A stretch of DNA of 64,000 nt from the NCBI RefSeq assembly GCF_900624995.1, contig NZ_UYXQ01000014.1, positions 29,337-93,336 of the forward strand, given 5' to 3'. The position numbers were made by a program, and so were the translations under genes. This DNA is from Pseudomonas antarctica (lineage in GTDB: Bacteria; Pseudomonadota; Gammaproteobacteria; Pseudomonadales; Pseudomonadaceae). Below the pieces are notes generated by a model. That model worked only from the letters and a program-made list of their open reading frames with translations. It was not told the origin of the DNA and did not search any database. Shown in pieces: positions 44,733-64,000 of the stretch (positions are counted from its first letter, which is position 1; each line of letters opens with the position of its first letter).

Positions 44733-44753
44733 TTCCCACGTGGAGCGTGGGAA
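44733..44753. repeat. Short extragenic palindrome
   Basis: TTCCCACG and CGTGGGAA enclose TGGAG. It lies between atuC and atuD. The core is like the hairpin at 17979 (CGTTCCCA/TGGGAACG), so it may be the same palindrome type. Confidence 0.65.
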
Positions 44754-44761
44754 CGATCACG

Positions 44762-46378
44762 TTAGAGGCGCGCTACACCGAAGCTGTTGGGCTGCAACTG
44801 CCGCCCCTCGGCTTCATGGCAAATATCCAGCAGGTAGCCCAGCAGCGTGCGGGTATCGCGTGGATCGATCAGCCCGTCGTCCCACAGATTCGCGCTGCCA
44901 TAGAGCGCGGTGGACTGGCTGTCGAGCTTCTGCGCCGTGACCTGTTCGAGCATGTCCAGCACCTTGGGGTCGGGCACCAAACCATCCTTGAGTTGCTTGG
45001 CTTCGGTGACGATGCGCAGCACCTTGCCCGCTTGCGCGCCGCCCATCACCGCCGTGCGGCTGTTGGGCCAGGCGAAGATAAAGCGCGGGTCCAGGCCACG
45101 GCCGCACATCGCATAGTTGCCGGCGCCGTAAGAGCCGCCGACCACCACCGTGAGTTTAGGCACCCGCGCGTTGGCCACCGCCTGGATCATCTTCGCGCCG
45201 TGCTTGATCACGCCTTGCTGCTCCGACTCGGTGCCCACCATAAAACCGGTGGTGTTGTGCAGGAACAACAGCGGCGTGCTGCTCTGGTCGCACAGCTGAA
45301 TAAACTGCGCGGCCTTGCTTGCGCCTTTGGGCGTGATCGGGCCGTTATTGCCGATCACGCCAACGGCGCGGCCTTGGATATGCAAGTGGCCGCAGACGGT
45401 GTGGGCATCGAACTCGCCCTTGAATTCGAGGAAGTTGGAACCGTCGGCCAGGCGCGCGAGGATTTCGCGCACATCGTAGGGTTTTTTCGGGTCGTCGGGG
45501 ATTAGCCCCAGCAGCGCTTCGATGGGATACAGCGGCTCTTTGTAATCGCGTTTGGGTGCAAGCGGCAGGCGATCATTCCACGGCAACAGGCTGACAATCT
45601 CACGCACGATGCGCACGCCGTCGGCATCGTTTTCCGCCAGGTATTCGGCGGTGCCAGCGGTCTGTGCATGCATTTCGGCGCCGCCCAATGCCTCATCCGT
45701 CGCTACTTCGCCGGTGGCGGCCTTGAGCAGCGGCGGCCCGGCGAGGAACAGCTTGGCCTTGCCGCGCACCACCACCACGTAGTCCGACAGCCCCGGCTGA
45801 TACGCACCGCCCGCCGTGGCCGAGCCGTGCACCACGGTGATCTGCGGCAGGCCCATGGCGGACATGCGCGCCTGGTTGGCAAAGCTGCGCGCGCCTTCGA
45901 CGAAAATCTCGGCGGCATAGTTGAGGTTGGCGCCGCCGCTTTCGGCGAGAGTGACCACCGGCAATTTGTTTTCCATGGCGATCTGCTGCAGGCGCAGGGA
46001 TTTTTTCAACCCCGAAGGGGAAATGGTGCCGCCTTTAATCGCGCTGTTGTTCGCCACGACCAGCATGCGCACGCCGCTGACGTAGCCGATGCCAGCGATC
46101 AAGCCGCCACCAGCTGCGCTGCCGTCTTTGTCGTCGTGGAGTTTGTAGCCGGCCAGGCTGGCCAGTTCCAGGAACGGCGCGCCGGGGTCCAGCAGCAGGT
46201 TGAGGCGCTCGCGGGGCAGCAGTTGGCCGCGCTTGTCGAATTTGGTTTTGGCCTCCTGTGCCTTGCTTAACAGGGTGTGTTCCAGCTGGCGCAATTGCGC
46301 GATAGCGGCCAGCATTGCTTCGCGGTTTTGCGCGAACTGCGGGCTGTGGGCGTCGATCAAGCTTTCAATTACCGGCAT
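44762..46378 (-). CDS. atuC: Geranyl-CoA carboxylase beta subunit AtuC
   Basis: The 538-residue carboxyltransferase has the acyl-CoA and carboxybiotin binding regions NNSAIKGGTISPSGLKKSLR, ESGGANLNYAAEIF and VGGSYGAGNYAMCGRG. The start MPVIESLIDAHSPQF follows the atuB stop after a few bases. It pairs with AtuF in the carboxylation of geranyl-CoA. Very similar liu/methylcrotonyl subunits exist, and the operon context sets the name. Confidence 0.9.
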   Translation of the reverse strand: MPVIESLIDAHSPQFAQNREAMLAAIAQLRQLEHTLLSKAQEAKTKFDKRGQLLPRERLNLLLDPGAPFLELASLAGYKLHDDKDGSAAGGGLIAGIGYVSGVRMLVVANNSAIKGGTISPSGLKKSLRLQQIAMENKLPVVTLAESGGANLNYAAEIFVEGARSFANQARMSAMGLPQITVVHGSATAGGAYQPGLSDYVVVVRGKAKLFLAGPPLLKAATGEVATDEALGGAEMHAQTAGTAEYLAENDADGVRIVREIVSLLPWNDRLPLAPKRDYKEPLYPIEALLGLIPDDPKKPYDVREILARLADGSNFLEFKGEFDAHTVCGHLHIQGRAVGVIGNNGPITPKGASKAAQFIQLCDQSSTPLLFLHNTTGFMVGTESEQQGVIKHGAKMIQAVANARVPKLTVVVGGSYGAGNYAMCGRGLDPRFIFAWPNSRTAVMGGAQAGKVLRIVTEAKQLKDGLVPDPKVLDMLEQVTAQKLDSQSTALYGSANLWDDGLIDPRDTRTLLGYLLDICHEAEGRQLQPNSFGVARL

Positions 46379-46381
46379 GCG

Positions 46382-47254
46382 CTATTGCTCCACCTTGAGT
46401 ACATCCGGCAGGTAGGCGCGGTGGAAACCATTGAAGGGTTCACTCGGCGGCTGCGCCTTGGGCAACGGCCAGGCGCGACTGCCCAGGCTGGCGGCGCCAT
46501 CGATGCGCAAGGTGCTGCCGCTGATGAACGCGGCAGCGGGGCTGAGCAGGAACACAATGGCCGCGCTGACTTCCGACTCGGTGCCGATACGCTTGAGCGG
46601 CACGTGTTCGCGCAGGGTCGGGATCACCGCCTTAAACGCGCCTTCGTAGGTGTCCATGCCGCTGGAGGCAATCCAGCCCGGCGCCACGGCATTGACGCGC
46701 ACCCCGGCGTAACCCCATTCGAAGGCGGCGGTCTTGGTGAAGTTGTCCATCCCTGAGCGCGCTGCGCCCGAGTGGCCCATGCCGGGCATGCCGCCCCACA
46801 TGTCGGCGAGCATGTTGACGATGGCGCCACCGTGCTTGCTCATCGACTGGTTGAACACTTCCCGCGCCACCAGGAAACCGCCGACCAGGTTGGTGCGCAG
46901 CACGGTTTCAAAACCCTTTTGATTGATCGAAGCCAGGGGCGATGGGTATTGGCCGCCTGCGTTATTCACCAGCCCGTGAATCGGCCCGTGGGCGTCAATG
47001 ACCTGTGCCACCAGCGCCTTCACGGCCTCTTCATCGCGAATATCGCAGGCCTGCCAATGGGCCGTGCCCCCGTCTTCGGCAATTTCCGCCGCCACCGCTT
47101 GCAGTTTTTCCGGCTTGCGCCCCACCAGGATCACATGGGCGCCGAGTGCCGCCAGCTCATGGGCGGTGCAGCGGCCAATGCCGCTGCCGCCGCCAGTGAC
47201 GATCACGGTTTGTCCTTGGAACAGGTCGGCTTTGAAGATTGAGGCGAAGGCCAC
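46382..47254 (-). CDS. atuB: Short-chain dehydrogenase AtuB
   Basis: The 290-residue protein is a short-chain dehydrogenase/reductase with the cofactor loop TGGGSGIG (residues 21-28) and NNAGG. At the position of the usual catalytic Y-x-x-x-K it reads HSGAAR, as in dienoyl-CoA-reductase-like members (HAGSAK-type), though the lysine is replaced by arginine. Its exact reaction in citronellol breakdown is unclear. It lies between atuA and atuC with short spacing. Confidence 0.87.
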   Translation of the reverse strand: MAFASIFKADLFQGQTVIVTGGGSGIGRCTAHELAALGAHVILVGRKPEKLQAVAAEIAEDGGTAHWQACDIRDEEAVKALVAQVIDAHGPIHGLVNNAGGQYPSPLASINQKGFETVLRTNLVGGFLVAREVFNQSMSKHGGAIVNMLADMWGGMPGMGHSGAARSGMDNFTKTAAFEWGYAGVRVNAVAPGWIASSGMDTYEGAFKAVIPTLREHVPLKRIGTESEVSAAIVFLLSPAAAFISGSTLRIDGAASLGSRAWPLPKAQPPSEPFNGFHRAYLPDVLKVEQ

Positions 47255-47266
47255 GGCAACGCTCCT

Positions 47267-49045
47267 TTATTTGAATTGATCGGCGATGTGTTGCGGCACG
47301 GCGATGGGGATTTCCAGCAGTTGCTGGGCGAAGGCTTTGCCCTGCGGGTCGATGCGCAGGCTGGCAATACCGCCGCCGCCCAGGGCGTTTTCCAGCAGGA
47401 AATTCAGGCTGTGGCTGCCGGGCAAGTACCAGCGCTCGACGCGGCCGTGGACGGGGTCGAGTACGTGGCTCATCCAGTCGACGATCACTTGCGGGGTCAG
47501 CACTTCGGCGATCCACGGCAGGTAGTCGGGGTGGCGGGCGATCACGCCGATATTGCTGTGGTTGCCCTTGTCGCCGGAGCGCGCCACGGCCAGTTTCACC
47601 AGCGGCACACTCGCGTCGGCACGGCCTTGGGGCTTGGGTGGGTCGATCGGTGCGGCCGGGGTGACGAGTGGCGCAGAGGCGGGCAGTTCAATGGTGTGGC
47701 GCTGGCCTTGGACGTCGATCACCAGCTCGCAGGAGGATTTATCGATCAGGAATGAAAACAGCCGAATCAGCGGATACACCGTCGGCCGTCCACCGACGAT
47801 CCCGGTCAGCCCGGGCGCCATGCCGGTCGCCGCCTGGGCGATCTCGCGGGCGAACAACACCAGCGCCTGTTTGCTTGGGTGGCGCACCGCGAGTTTCACC
47901 ACCACTTCGCGACAATCCTGGCGCTGGGCGTGGGCGCCGTAAGTGGCTTCGCTGCCGAGTAATTCGATGTTCACCTCGGTGTAAGGCGCCCAGCCGCGTT
48001 GGCTGAACAGTTCCGAGGTCTTGTTGATGATCGCCTGGCTGACCCGCTCGGCCTTGGCCACCGCGTCGATCCCGGCGATCAGGCAGCTGGCGGTGCAACG
48101 AAAACCGTCCGGGTAGGTGGCGCTGACCTTGTATTGATCGGTCGGTGGCAAGCCCTTGGCCCCGTGCAGGCGCACGCTGTGTTTGCCTTGCTGCTGCAAT
48201 TTGACCTGGCTGAAATCGCAGATCACGTCGGGCAGCAGGTAGGCGCGCGGGTCGCCGATTTCATACAGCAGTTGCTCGGCCACGCTGAGTTCACTGATCA
48301 GCCCGCCGCTGCCGTCAACCTTGTTGACGGTGAACTGGCCGTCGTCGCTGACCTCGACGATGGGAAAACCGATGTGTTCGTAGTCTGGCACGTCGCGCCA
48401 ATCGGTGAAGTTGCCGCCGGTGCACTGCGCGCCACATTCGATGATATGCCCGGCCAGTGCGGCTTGGGCGAGGCGGTCGTAGTCCTGCCACGACCAGTTG
48501 AATTCGTGCACCAGTGCAGCGCTGACCACCGCGCTGTCGACCACGCGGCCGGTGATGATGATGTCCGCGCCCAGTTCCAGCGCAGCGGTAATGCCCGGCG
48601 CGCCGAGGTAGGCGTTGGCGGATACGCACATCGGCGGCAGCGGCGCGCCGGTGAACATGTCGGTGACGCCTTGCAGCTGTTTGAGCTGCGGTTGCAGGTC
48701 GTCGCCCAGCAGTACGGCGATTTTCAGCCGGGTTTGAGCCTTGTCGCAGGCCGCTTGCAGGGCGGCAGCGCAGGCCTGAGGGTTAATGCCGCCAGCATTG
48801 CTGATCACGCGGATGCCCTGGCGCTGAATATCGCCCAGCAGCGGCGTGAGCACCTCCACAAAATCGGTGGCGTAGCCGGCCTGTGGGTCTTTCATCCGCG
48901 CACCGGCGAGGATCGACATCGTGACTTCCGCCAAATAGTCGAACACCAGGTAATCCAGCGCGCCGCCGTGCACCAGTTGGGCGGCGGCGGTGCATGTATC
49001 ACCCCAGAAGGCGCTGGCGCAGCCGATACGAACCGTCTTGCTCAT
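47267..49045 (-). CDS. atuA: Acyclic terpene utilisation protein AtuA
   Basis: The 592-residue protein belongs to the AtuA family (former DUF1446): [20 protein letters not shown] at the start, then [16 protein letters not shown] and [13 protein letters not shown] in the middle. The enzymatic activity of AtuA is not known. It is required for the atu pathway in P. aeruginosa. It is first in the operon and divergent from atuR, with the operators in the gap. It is slightly larger than a typical single AtuA domain because of a C-terminal domain ([18 protein letters not shown]). Confidence 0.92.
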   Translation of the reverse strand: MSKTVRIGCASAFWGDTCTAAAQLVHGGALDYLVFDYLAEVTMSILAGARMKDPQAGYATDFVEVLTPLLGDIQRQGIRVISNAGGINPQACAAALQAACDKAQTRLKIAVLLGDDLQPQLKQLQGVTDMFTGAPLPPMCVSANAYLGAPGITAALELGADIIITGRVVDSAVVSAALVHEFNWSWQDYDRLAQAALAGHIIECGAQCTGGNFTDWRDVPDYEHIGFPIVEVSDDGQFTVNKVDGSGGLISELSVAEQLLYEIGDPRAYLLPDVICDFSQVKLQQQGKHSVRLHGAKGLPPTDQYKVSATYPDGFRCTASCLIAGIDAVAKAERVSQAIINKTSELFSQRGWAPYTEVNIELLGSEATYGAHAQRQDCREVVVKLAVRHPSKQALVLFAREIAQAATGMAPGLTGIVGGRPTVYPLIRLFSFLIDKSSCELVIDVQGQRHTIELPASAPLVTPAAPIDPPKPQGRADASVPLVKLAVARSGDKGNHSNIGVIARHPDYLPWIAEVLTPQVIVDWMSHVLDPVHGRVERWYLPGSHSLNFLLENALGGGGIASLRIDPQGKAFAQQLLEIPIAVPQHIADQFK

Positions 49046-49081
49046 GAGAAATCCTTCCTCGAATGGCTGGCGTCGAGACTA

Positions 49082-49097
49082 CCAAGCAAGCGCTTGG
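49082..49097. promoter_or_regulatory. AtuR operator, copy proximal to atuA
   Basis: CCAAGCAAGCGCTTGG is the exact reverse complement of the copy at 49125. In P. aeruginosa, AtuR is reported to bind two 13-bp inverted repeats in the atuA-atuR gap. This site is a close match to that description. It lies 37 bases before the atuA start. Confidence 0.85.
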
Positions 49098-49124
49098 TTT
49101 GTAAACTAGGCGCCTAAGTTTTGC

Positions 49125-49140
49125 CCAAGCGCTTGCTTGG
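49125..49140. promoter_or_regulatory. AtuR operator, copy proximal to atuR
   Basis: CCAAGCGCTTGCTTGG, an inverted copy of 49082-49097. The two sites are 43 bases apart centre to centre, about four helix turns, so two AtuR dimers could bind on the same face of the helix. It lies 58 bases before atuR. Confidence 0.85.
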
Positions 49141-49198
49141 CTGGCGGCCACGGCCTAAATTGCCGCCCTAGATGTCAGCACACGTGAAGGAGAGAGGC

Positions 49199-49822
49199 AT
49201 GGATGAGCAAAAAGCCCTACGGGTGATGCGCACCATGGTCGATGCCGGCCAATTGACCGACCCCGACAGTGCCCGGGGCAAATTGCTGCAAACCGCAGCT
49301 CACCTGTTCCGCAACAAGGGCTTTGAGCGCACCACTGTGCGTGACCTGGCCAGCGCGGTGGGGATTCAGTCCGGCAGCATCTTTCATCACTTCAAGAGCA
49401 AGGACGAGATCCTGCGCGCGGTGATGGAGGAAACCATCCACTACAACACCGCCATGATGCGCGCGTCCCTTGAAGAAGCGAGAGACGTGCGTGAACGCGT
49501 GTTGGCGCTGATTCGTTGCGAATTGCAGTCGATTATGGGCGGCAGCGGCGAAGCCATGGCGGTGCTGGTCTACGAGTGGCGCTCACTGTCGGTCGATGGC
49601 CAGGCCCAGGTGCTGGCGTTGCGCGATGTCTACGAGGCGATCTGGTTGCAGGTGCTGGGTGAGGCCAAGGCTGCGGGTTACATCAGGGGCGACGTATTTA
49701 TTACCCGACGCTTTCTCACGGGCGCGTTGTCTTGGACCACCACGTGGTTTCGCGCCCAAGGCAGCCTGACCTTGGAGCAATTGGCCGAAGAGGCCCTGAT
49801 GATGGTGCTGAAGGCCGATTGA
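49199..49822 (+). CDS. atuR: TetR-family repressor AtuR
   Basis: The 207-residue protein has an N-terminal TetR helix-turn-helix (ERTTVRDLASAVGIQSGSIF, then HHFKSKDEI) and an all-helical ligand domain. In P. aeruginosa AtuR represses the atu genes until a terpenoid intermediate releases it. ATG 49199 has GGAGAGAGG right before it. An in-frame ATG at 49172 overlaps the promoter zone and is less likely. Confidence 0.9.
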   Translation: MDEQKALRVMRTMVDAGQLTDPDSARGKLLQTAAHLFRNKGFERTTVRDLASAVGIQSGSIFHHFKSKDEILRAVMEETIHYNTAMMRASLEEARDVRERVLALIRCELQSIMGGSGEAMAVLVYEWRSLSVDGQAQVLALRDVYEAIWLQVLGEAKAAGYIRGDVFITRRFLTGALSWTTTWFRAQGSLTLEQLAEEALMMVLKAD

Positions 49823-49915
49823 GGTGCAAGCCATTAATTTGCCGATGGAAAGTTGTCTCACCTGACAAAAACGCCTAGCTTATTGCCATCAGAGTATTAA
49901 ACGGTGTGTGCCTCA

Positions 49916-50732
49916 ATGTTTTCGCCATGGCGGCTGGCTGCAGGATTGACTTTATGGGCACTGGGCACCGCGTGGTGTGTGCCGGCTTCGGCTGCGCAAT
50001 TGGTGTGTGCCGGCTTCGGCTGCGCAATTGGTGAGGATCGGTGCCGCGCATTTTCCGCCGTACACCGTACGCCCTGAGCAAGGCGCCGACACCGGTTTAC
50101 TGCCGCAACTGGTCGAAGCCTTGAACGCCGCGCAAACCGACTACCAGTTTGTGCTAGTGCCAACGTCTATCCCACGGCGTTTTCGGGATTTCGAGCAAGG
50201 TCGGGTCGACATGGCTATCTTCGAAAACCCCGATTGGGGTTGGCAGAACATTGCCCATACCAGCATCGACATGGGCCTGGAAGACGCCGAAATCTTCGTC
50301 GCCCAACGTGAGGCCGGTCGCGATCAAAGCTATTTCGCCGACTTAAAAGGCAAGCGCCTGGCGGTGTTCAGCGGCTATCACTACGCCTTCGCCCACTTCA
50401 ACCCTGACCCCAAGTACATGGCCGAACACTTCAATGCCACGTTGACCTATTCCCATGACAGCAACCTGCTGATGGTTGCGCGTGGGCGTGCCGATATCGC
50501 GCTGGTCACGCGTTCGTACTTGAGTGATTTCATGGTGCGCAACGCAGACATGGCCGGGCAGTTCCTGGTCTCGGAGCGGATTGACCAGGTGTATCACCAC
50601 TACGCGCTGCTGCGCCCGAAGGCACCGATTACCGGGGCGGCGTTTGCCGAGCTGCTCAAGCGCCTGCGTGATAATGGGCAGATGTTGAAGATATTTGAGC
50701 CGTATCGCATTGATGTGACGACGGTGCGCTGA
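49916..50732 (+). pseudogene. Periplasmic solute-binding protein (family 3), frameshifted by a 28-bp duplication
   Basis: From ATG 49916 the frame gives a fine signal peptide (MFSPWRLAAGLTLWALGTAW, then VPASAAQ). At 49973-50033 a 28-bp unit is present twice in tandem, and 28 is not a multiple of three, so the frame shifts to a stop (TPTGA-type end near 50078). Removing one copy restores CVPASAAQLVRIGAAHFPPY and a full binding protein. The downstream part (IPRRFRDFEQGRVDMAIFEN and later motifs) is intact and of the SBP_bac_3 type. A GTG at 49977 could give a protein without a signal peptide. Function of the intact protein is unknown. Confidence 0.8.
49973..50033 (+). repeat. Tandem duplication, 28-bp unit
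   Basis: The bases 49973-50005 recur exactly at 50001-50033, a shift of 28. Each unit contains GCCGGCTTCGGCTGCGCAAT. The copies are identical, which points to a recent event. Confidence 0.97.
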
Positions 50733-50754
50733 GGTTGGTGTTTAAGAAGGTTCC

Positions 50755-50776
50755 TGTGGCGAGCCCGCTCGCCACA
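50755..50776. repeat. REP-like hairpin between the binding-protein gene and pvdS
   Basis: TGTGGCGAGC and GCTCGCCACA form a perfect 10-bp stem with a 2-base loop. It lies between the converging ends of the binding-protein gene and pvdS and may act as a bidirectional terminator. Confidence 0.8.
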
Positions 50777-50801
50777 ACAAGCCTGTTCACTCTTTGATCA
50801 A

Positions 50802-51353
50802 TCAAACCCGCCGCGCAAACGTATCGCTATGGCTGCCCGACACCTTGCGGCAGTGCACCAGCGCATCACGAATCATGAAGTTCACCAGGGTTGGCGACAC
50901 GCCCAGTTCCTTGGCAATGTCCTTTTGCGGTACGCCGTGCAGGCGGTACATCTCGAACGCATAGCGGGTGCGCTGGGGCAGCTCCGTCAGGGCGTCGGCA
51001 ATGTTTTCCAGGGTGTTGAAGTTGATGTGGGAGGTTTCCGGTGATGCGCCGTGAATGACCACATTCAAGCCTTCCTCTTCCGTCCCGGAGTATTTGAGCT
51101 CCAGGGCCTGCTTGCGGTAGTGATCGATCGCCAGGTTGCGCACGATCTGGAACAGATAACTCAATTGGGCCTTGAACGATGAGGTAATCGTCGGCGCCGA
51201 TTGCAACCGGAAGTAAGCGTCCTGCACGACGTCTTCGGCGCGCGAGCGGCAGCCGGTAATGCGTGCCGCGATCTTCACCAGAATCAAACGATTGTCGACG
51301 AATGCCTGGAGAAGCGGTGAGTCGCACCTACCTGTGGATACTTGTTCCGTCAT
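50802..51353 (-). CDS. pvdS: Extracytoplasmic sigma factor PvdS
   Basis: The 183-residue protein is an iron-starvation sigma-70 family member: ARITGCRSRAEDVVQDAYF (region 2), QLSYLFQIVRNLAIDHYRKQ and region 4 with RLHGVPQKDIAKELGVSPT. It directs transcription of pyoverdine genes. ATG 51353 follows AAGGTGAT at normal distance. A GTG three codons earlier is also in frame. A Fur box is upstream, and pvdG/pvdL are divergent. Confidence 0.95.
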   Translation of the reverse strand: MTEQVSTGRCDSPLLQAFVDNRLILVKIAARITGCRSRAEDVVQDAYFRLQSAPTITSSFKAQLSYLFQIVRNLAIDHYRKQALELKYSGTEEEGLNVVIHGASPETSHINFNTLENIADALTELPQRTRYAFEMYRLHGVPQKDIAKELGVSPTLVNFMIRDALVHCRKVSGSHSDTFARRV

Positions 51354-51433
51354 GGAAATCACCTTGTCGCAAAAGAGGTTAGGGGAGGGCGTCCTTGCTG
51401 AGGCCTCCTACACATCGGGCAACAAATTATGCT

Positions 51434-51450
51434 TAATGATAATGATTGTC
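51434..51450 (-). promoter_or_regulatory. Fur box of pvdS
   Basis: TAATGATAATGATTGTC (minus strand GACAATCATTATCATTA) fits the 19-bp Fur consensus GATAATGATAATCATTATC at most positions. It is about 80 bases upstream of pvdS. Fur with iron is the known repressor of pvdS. Confidence 0.8.
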
Positions 51451-51520
51451 AAATGAGAAGGCGAACTAATCTTATGCCTTCTTGGAAGGTGTGAACCACG
51501 TCTTGCTCCTTCCCGGCGAC

Positions 51521-51544
51521 TAATTATTTGCTCGCTCCGTCCGT
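51521..51544 (+). promoter_or_regulatory. PvdS-dependent promoter of pvdG
   Basis: TAATT, 16 bases, then CGT fits the iron-starvation box (TAAAT-N16/17-CGT) with one change. It ends 107 bases before pvdG. The divergent position to pvdS supports this, but no further consensus could be checked. Confidence 0.55.
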
Positions 51545-51651
51545 TCTCATGGGTGACAGGTCCGTTAACAAACGGCCAAGGATCAGCGCCCGCAGGAGGA
51601 CGACATGGGTTTGTATCGTGCATACAGCGTGTTTCAGTTTGGAGCCCTTCG

Positions 51652-52404
51652 ATGAGTGCCTCCACGCGACTGCGCCTGTTTTGCCTGCCCTATTCGGGTG
51701 CCAGTGCCATGGTTTACACGCGTTGGCGCCGGGCTTTGCCGGACTGGTTGCAGGTGTGCCCACTGGAATTGCCCGGGCGCGGCATGCGCATGGATGAGCC
51801 GTTGCAGCGCGACATCAAGGCCTTGGCTGCGCAGCTGGCAGATGAAGTCAGCCGTGAGCTGAATGGCCCCTATGCCTTGTTCGGCCACAGCCTCGGCGGC
51901 TTGTTGGCGTTCGAGCTGGCCCACGCCCTGCGTGAGCGTGGCGTGCCCGCGCCGCTGGCGTTATTTGCCTCCGGCACCGCTGGCCCGGCGCGCCGTGATG
52001 TCAGCGAATACGCGATTGCAAAATCCGACGCACAACTGATCGCCCGCCTGCGCGAACTGCAAGGCACCGCCGAAGAAGCCCTGGCCAACCCCGAGCTGAT
52101 GCAGTTGATGCTGCCGATCCTGCGCGCCGATTTTCTGCTGTGCGGCAGCTTCACCTACGGCCAGCGTGAGCCGTTGGGCATGCCGATCCATGTGTTCGGC
52201 GGCAAGCAAGACAGCGTGCGGGCCGAGCAGTTACTCGACTGGCAGGCCGACACCGCCAGCGGCTTTTCCCTGGACATGTTTGACGGCCACCACTTCTTCC
52301 TCGTGCAGCACGAAAGCGCCGTGCTGCGCTGCCTGCGGCGCTATGCCGACGAACACCTGGCGCGCTGGCGCAATGGCGCCGCGTGGCCACTGGCCGCCGG
52401 TTAA
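51652..52404 (+). CDS. pvdG: Type II thioesterase PvdG
   Basis: The 250-residue protein is an alpha/beta hydrolase with the serine nucleophile in ALFGHSLGG (Ser80), an Asp in VFGGKQDSV and a His in DGHHFFL. Type II thioesterases remove wrong acyl groups from NRPS carrier domains. ATG 51652 has GGAG at seven bases. It is followed by pvdL after 51 bases, which is the order found in P. aeruginosa. Confidence 0.9.
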   Translation: MSASTRLRLFCLPYSGASAMVYTRWRRALPDWLQVCPLELPGRGMRMDEPLQRDIKALAAQLADEVSRELNGPYALFGHSLGGLLAFELAHALRERGVPAPLALFASGTAGPARRDVSEYAIAKSDAQLIARLRELQGTAEEALANPELMQLMLPILRADFLLCGSFTYGQREPLGMPIHVFGGKQDSVRAEQLLDWQADTASGFSLDMFDGHHFFLVQHESAVLRCLRRYADEHLARWRNGAAWPLAAG

Positions 52405-52455
52405 GCGCTCCCTAATTCTCGATTTTCCCGTAAGCCGATTTCAGGCAGGAACCCC

Positions 52456-64000
<11,545 letters not shown>

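Overview
The window is a chromosomal segment of a Pseudomonas of the fluorescens lineage. The evidence is the high GC content, the polar-flagellum gene order fleR-fliEFGHIJ ... flhA-flhF-fleN-fliA-che-mot-par, the pyoverdine genes pvdS/pvdG/pvdL, and many extragenic palindromes of the Pseudomonas REP type. No rRNA, tRNA, CRISPR array, transposase gene or prophage was seen.

Layout. (1) 1-16953: the 3' end of fleR, then fliEFGHIJ, an HsbA/HsbR/HptB-type phosphorelay trio, fliK, a 1.2-kb non-coding block of nested inverted repeats, and fliLMNOPQR-flhB. RpoN-type (-24/-12) promoters stand before fliE and fliL, and a weaker one before flhA. (2) 16954-18541: three small cold-shock-domain-like genes, two of them preceded by the same 16-bp palindrome, plus REP elements and a possible gene remnant. 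(3) 18542-32656: flhA, flhF (split by an in-frame TAA), fleN, fliA, cheY-cheZ-cheA-cheB, motC-motD, parC-parP, cheW and a DUF2802 gene. Most neighbours are tightly spaced or overlap. (4) 32792-40676: three small lipoprotein genes, a YegS-type lipid kinase, a NarL-type response regulator with its kinase, an Hpt-like protein without a phosphorylatable His, cheV behind a clear FliA promoter, a MOSC protein, ppnP and a DEDDh exonuclease. (5) 40728-49822: the acyclic terpene (citronellol/geraniol) utilisation genes atuA-F, divergent from the repressor gene atuR, with two inverted 16-bp operators between atuR and atuA. (6) 49916-64000: a periplasmic binding protein gene frameshifted by a 28-bp tandem duplication, then the iron-starvation sigma factor pvdS (with a Fur box) divergent from pvdG and pvdL. 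PvdL runs off the right edge inside its third adenylation domain.

How the genes work together. The first half encodes the flagellar basal body and export gate, its regulators (FleR, FliA, FleN), the main chemotaxis phosphorelay and polar placement factors (FlhF, FleN, ParC, ParP). The HsbA/HsbR/HptB trio is known in P. aeruginosa to connect phosphorelay signalling to FlgM/FliA and to cyclic-di-GMP output. The second half is metabolic: terpenoid catabolism through geranyl-CoA carboxylase, and the start of pyoverdine chromophore synthesis.

The observations most worth checking are the nonsense codon in flhF, the slippage-type duplication in the signal peptide of the solute-binding protein, the nested repeat block between fliK and fliL, the palindrome-tagged cold-shock-like genes, the pseudo-Hpt protein next to cheV, and the altered phosphate-binding loop in the third PvdL adenylation domain.
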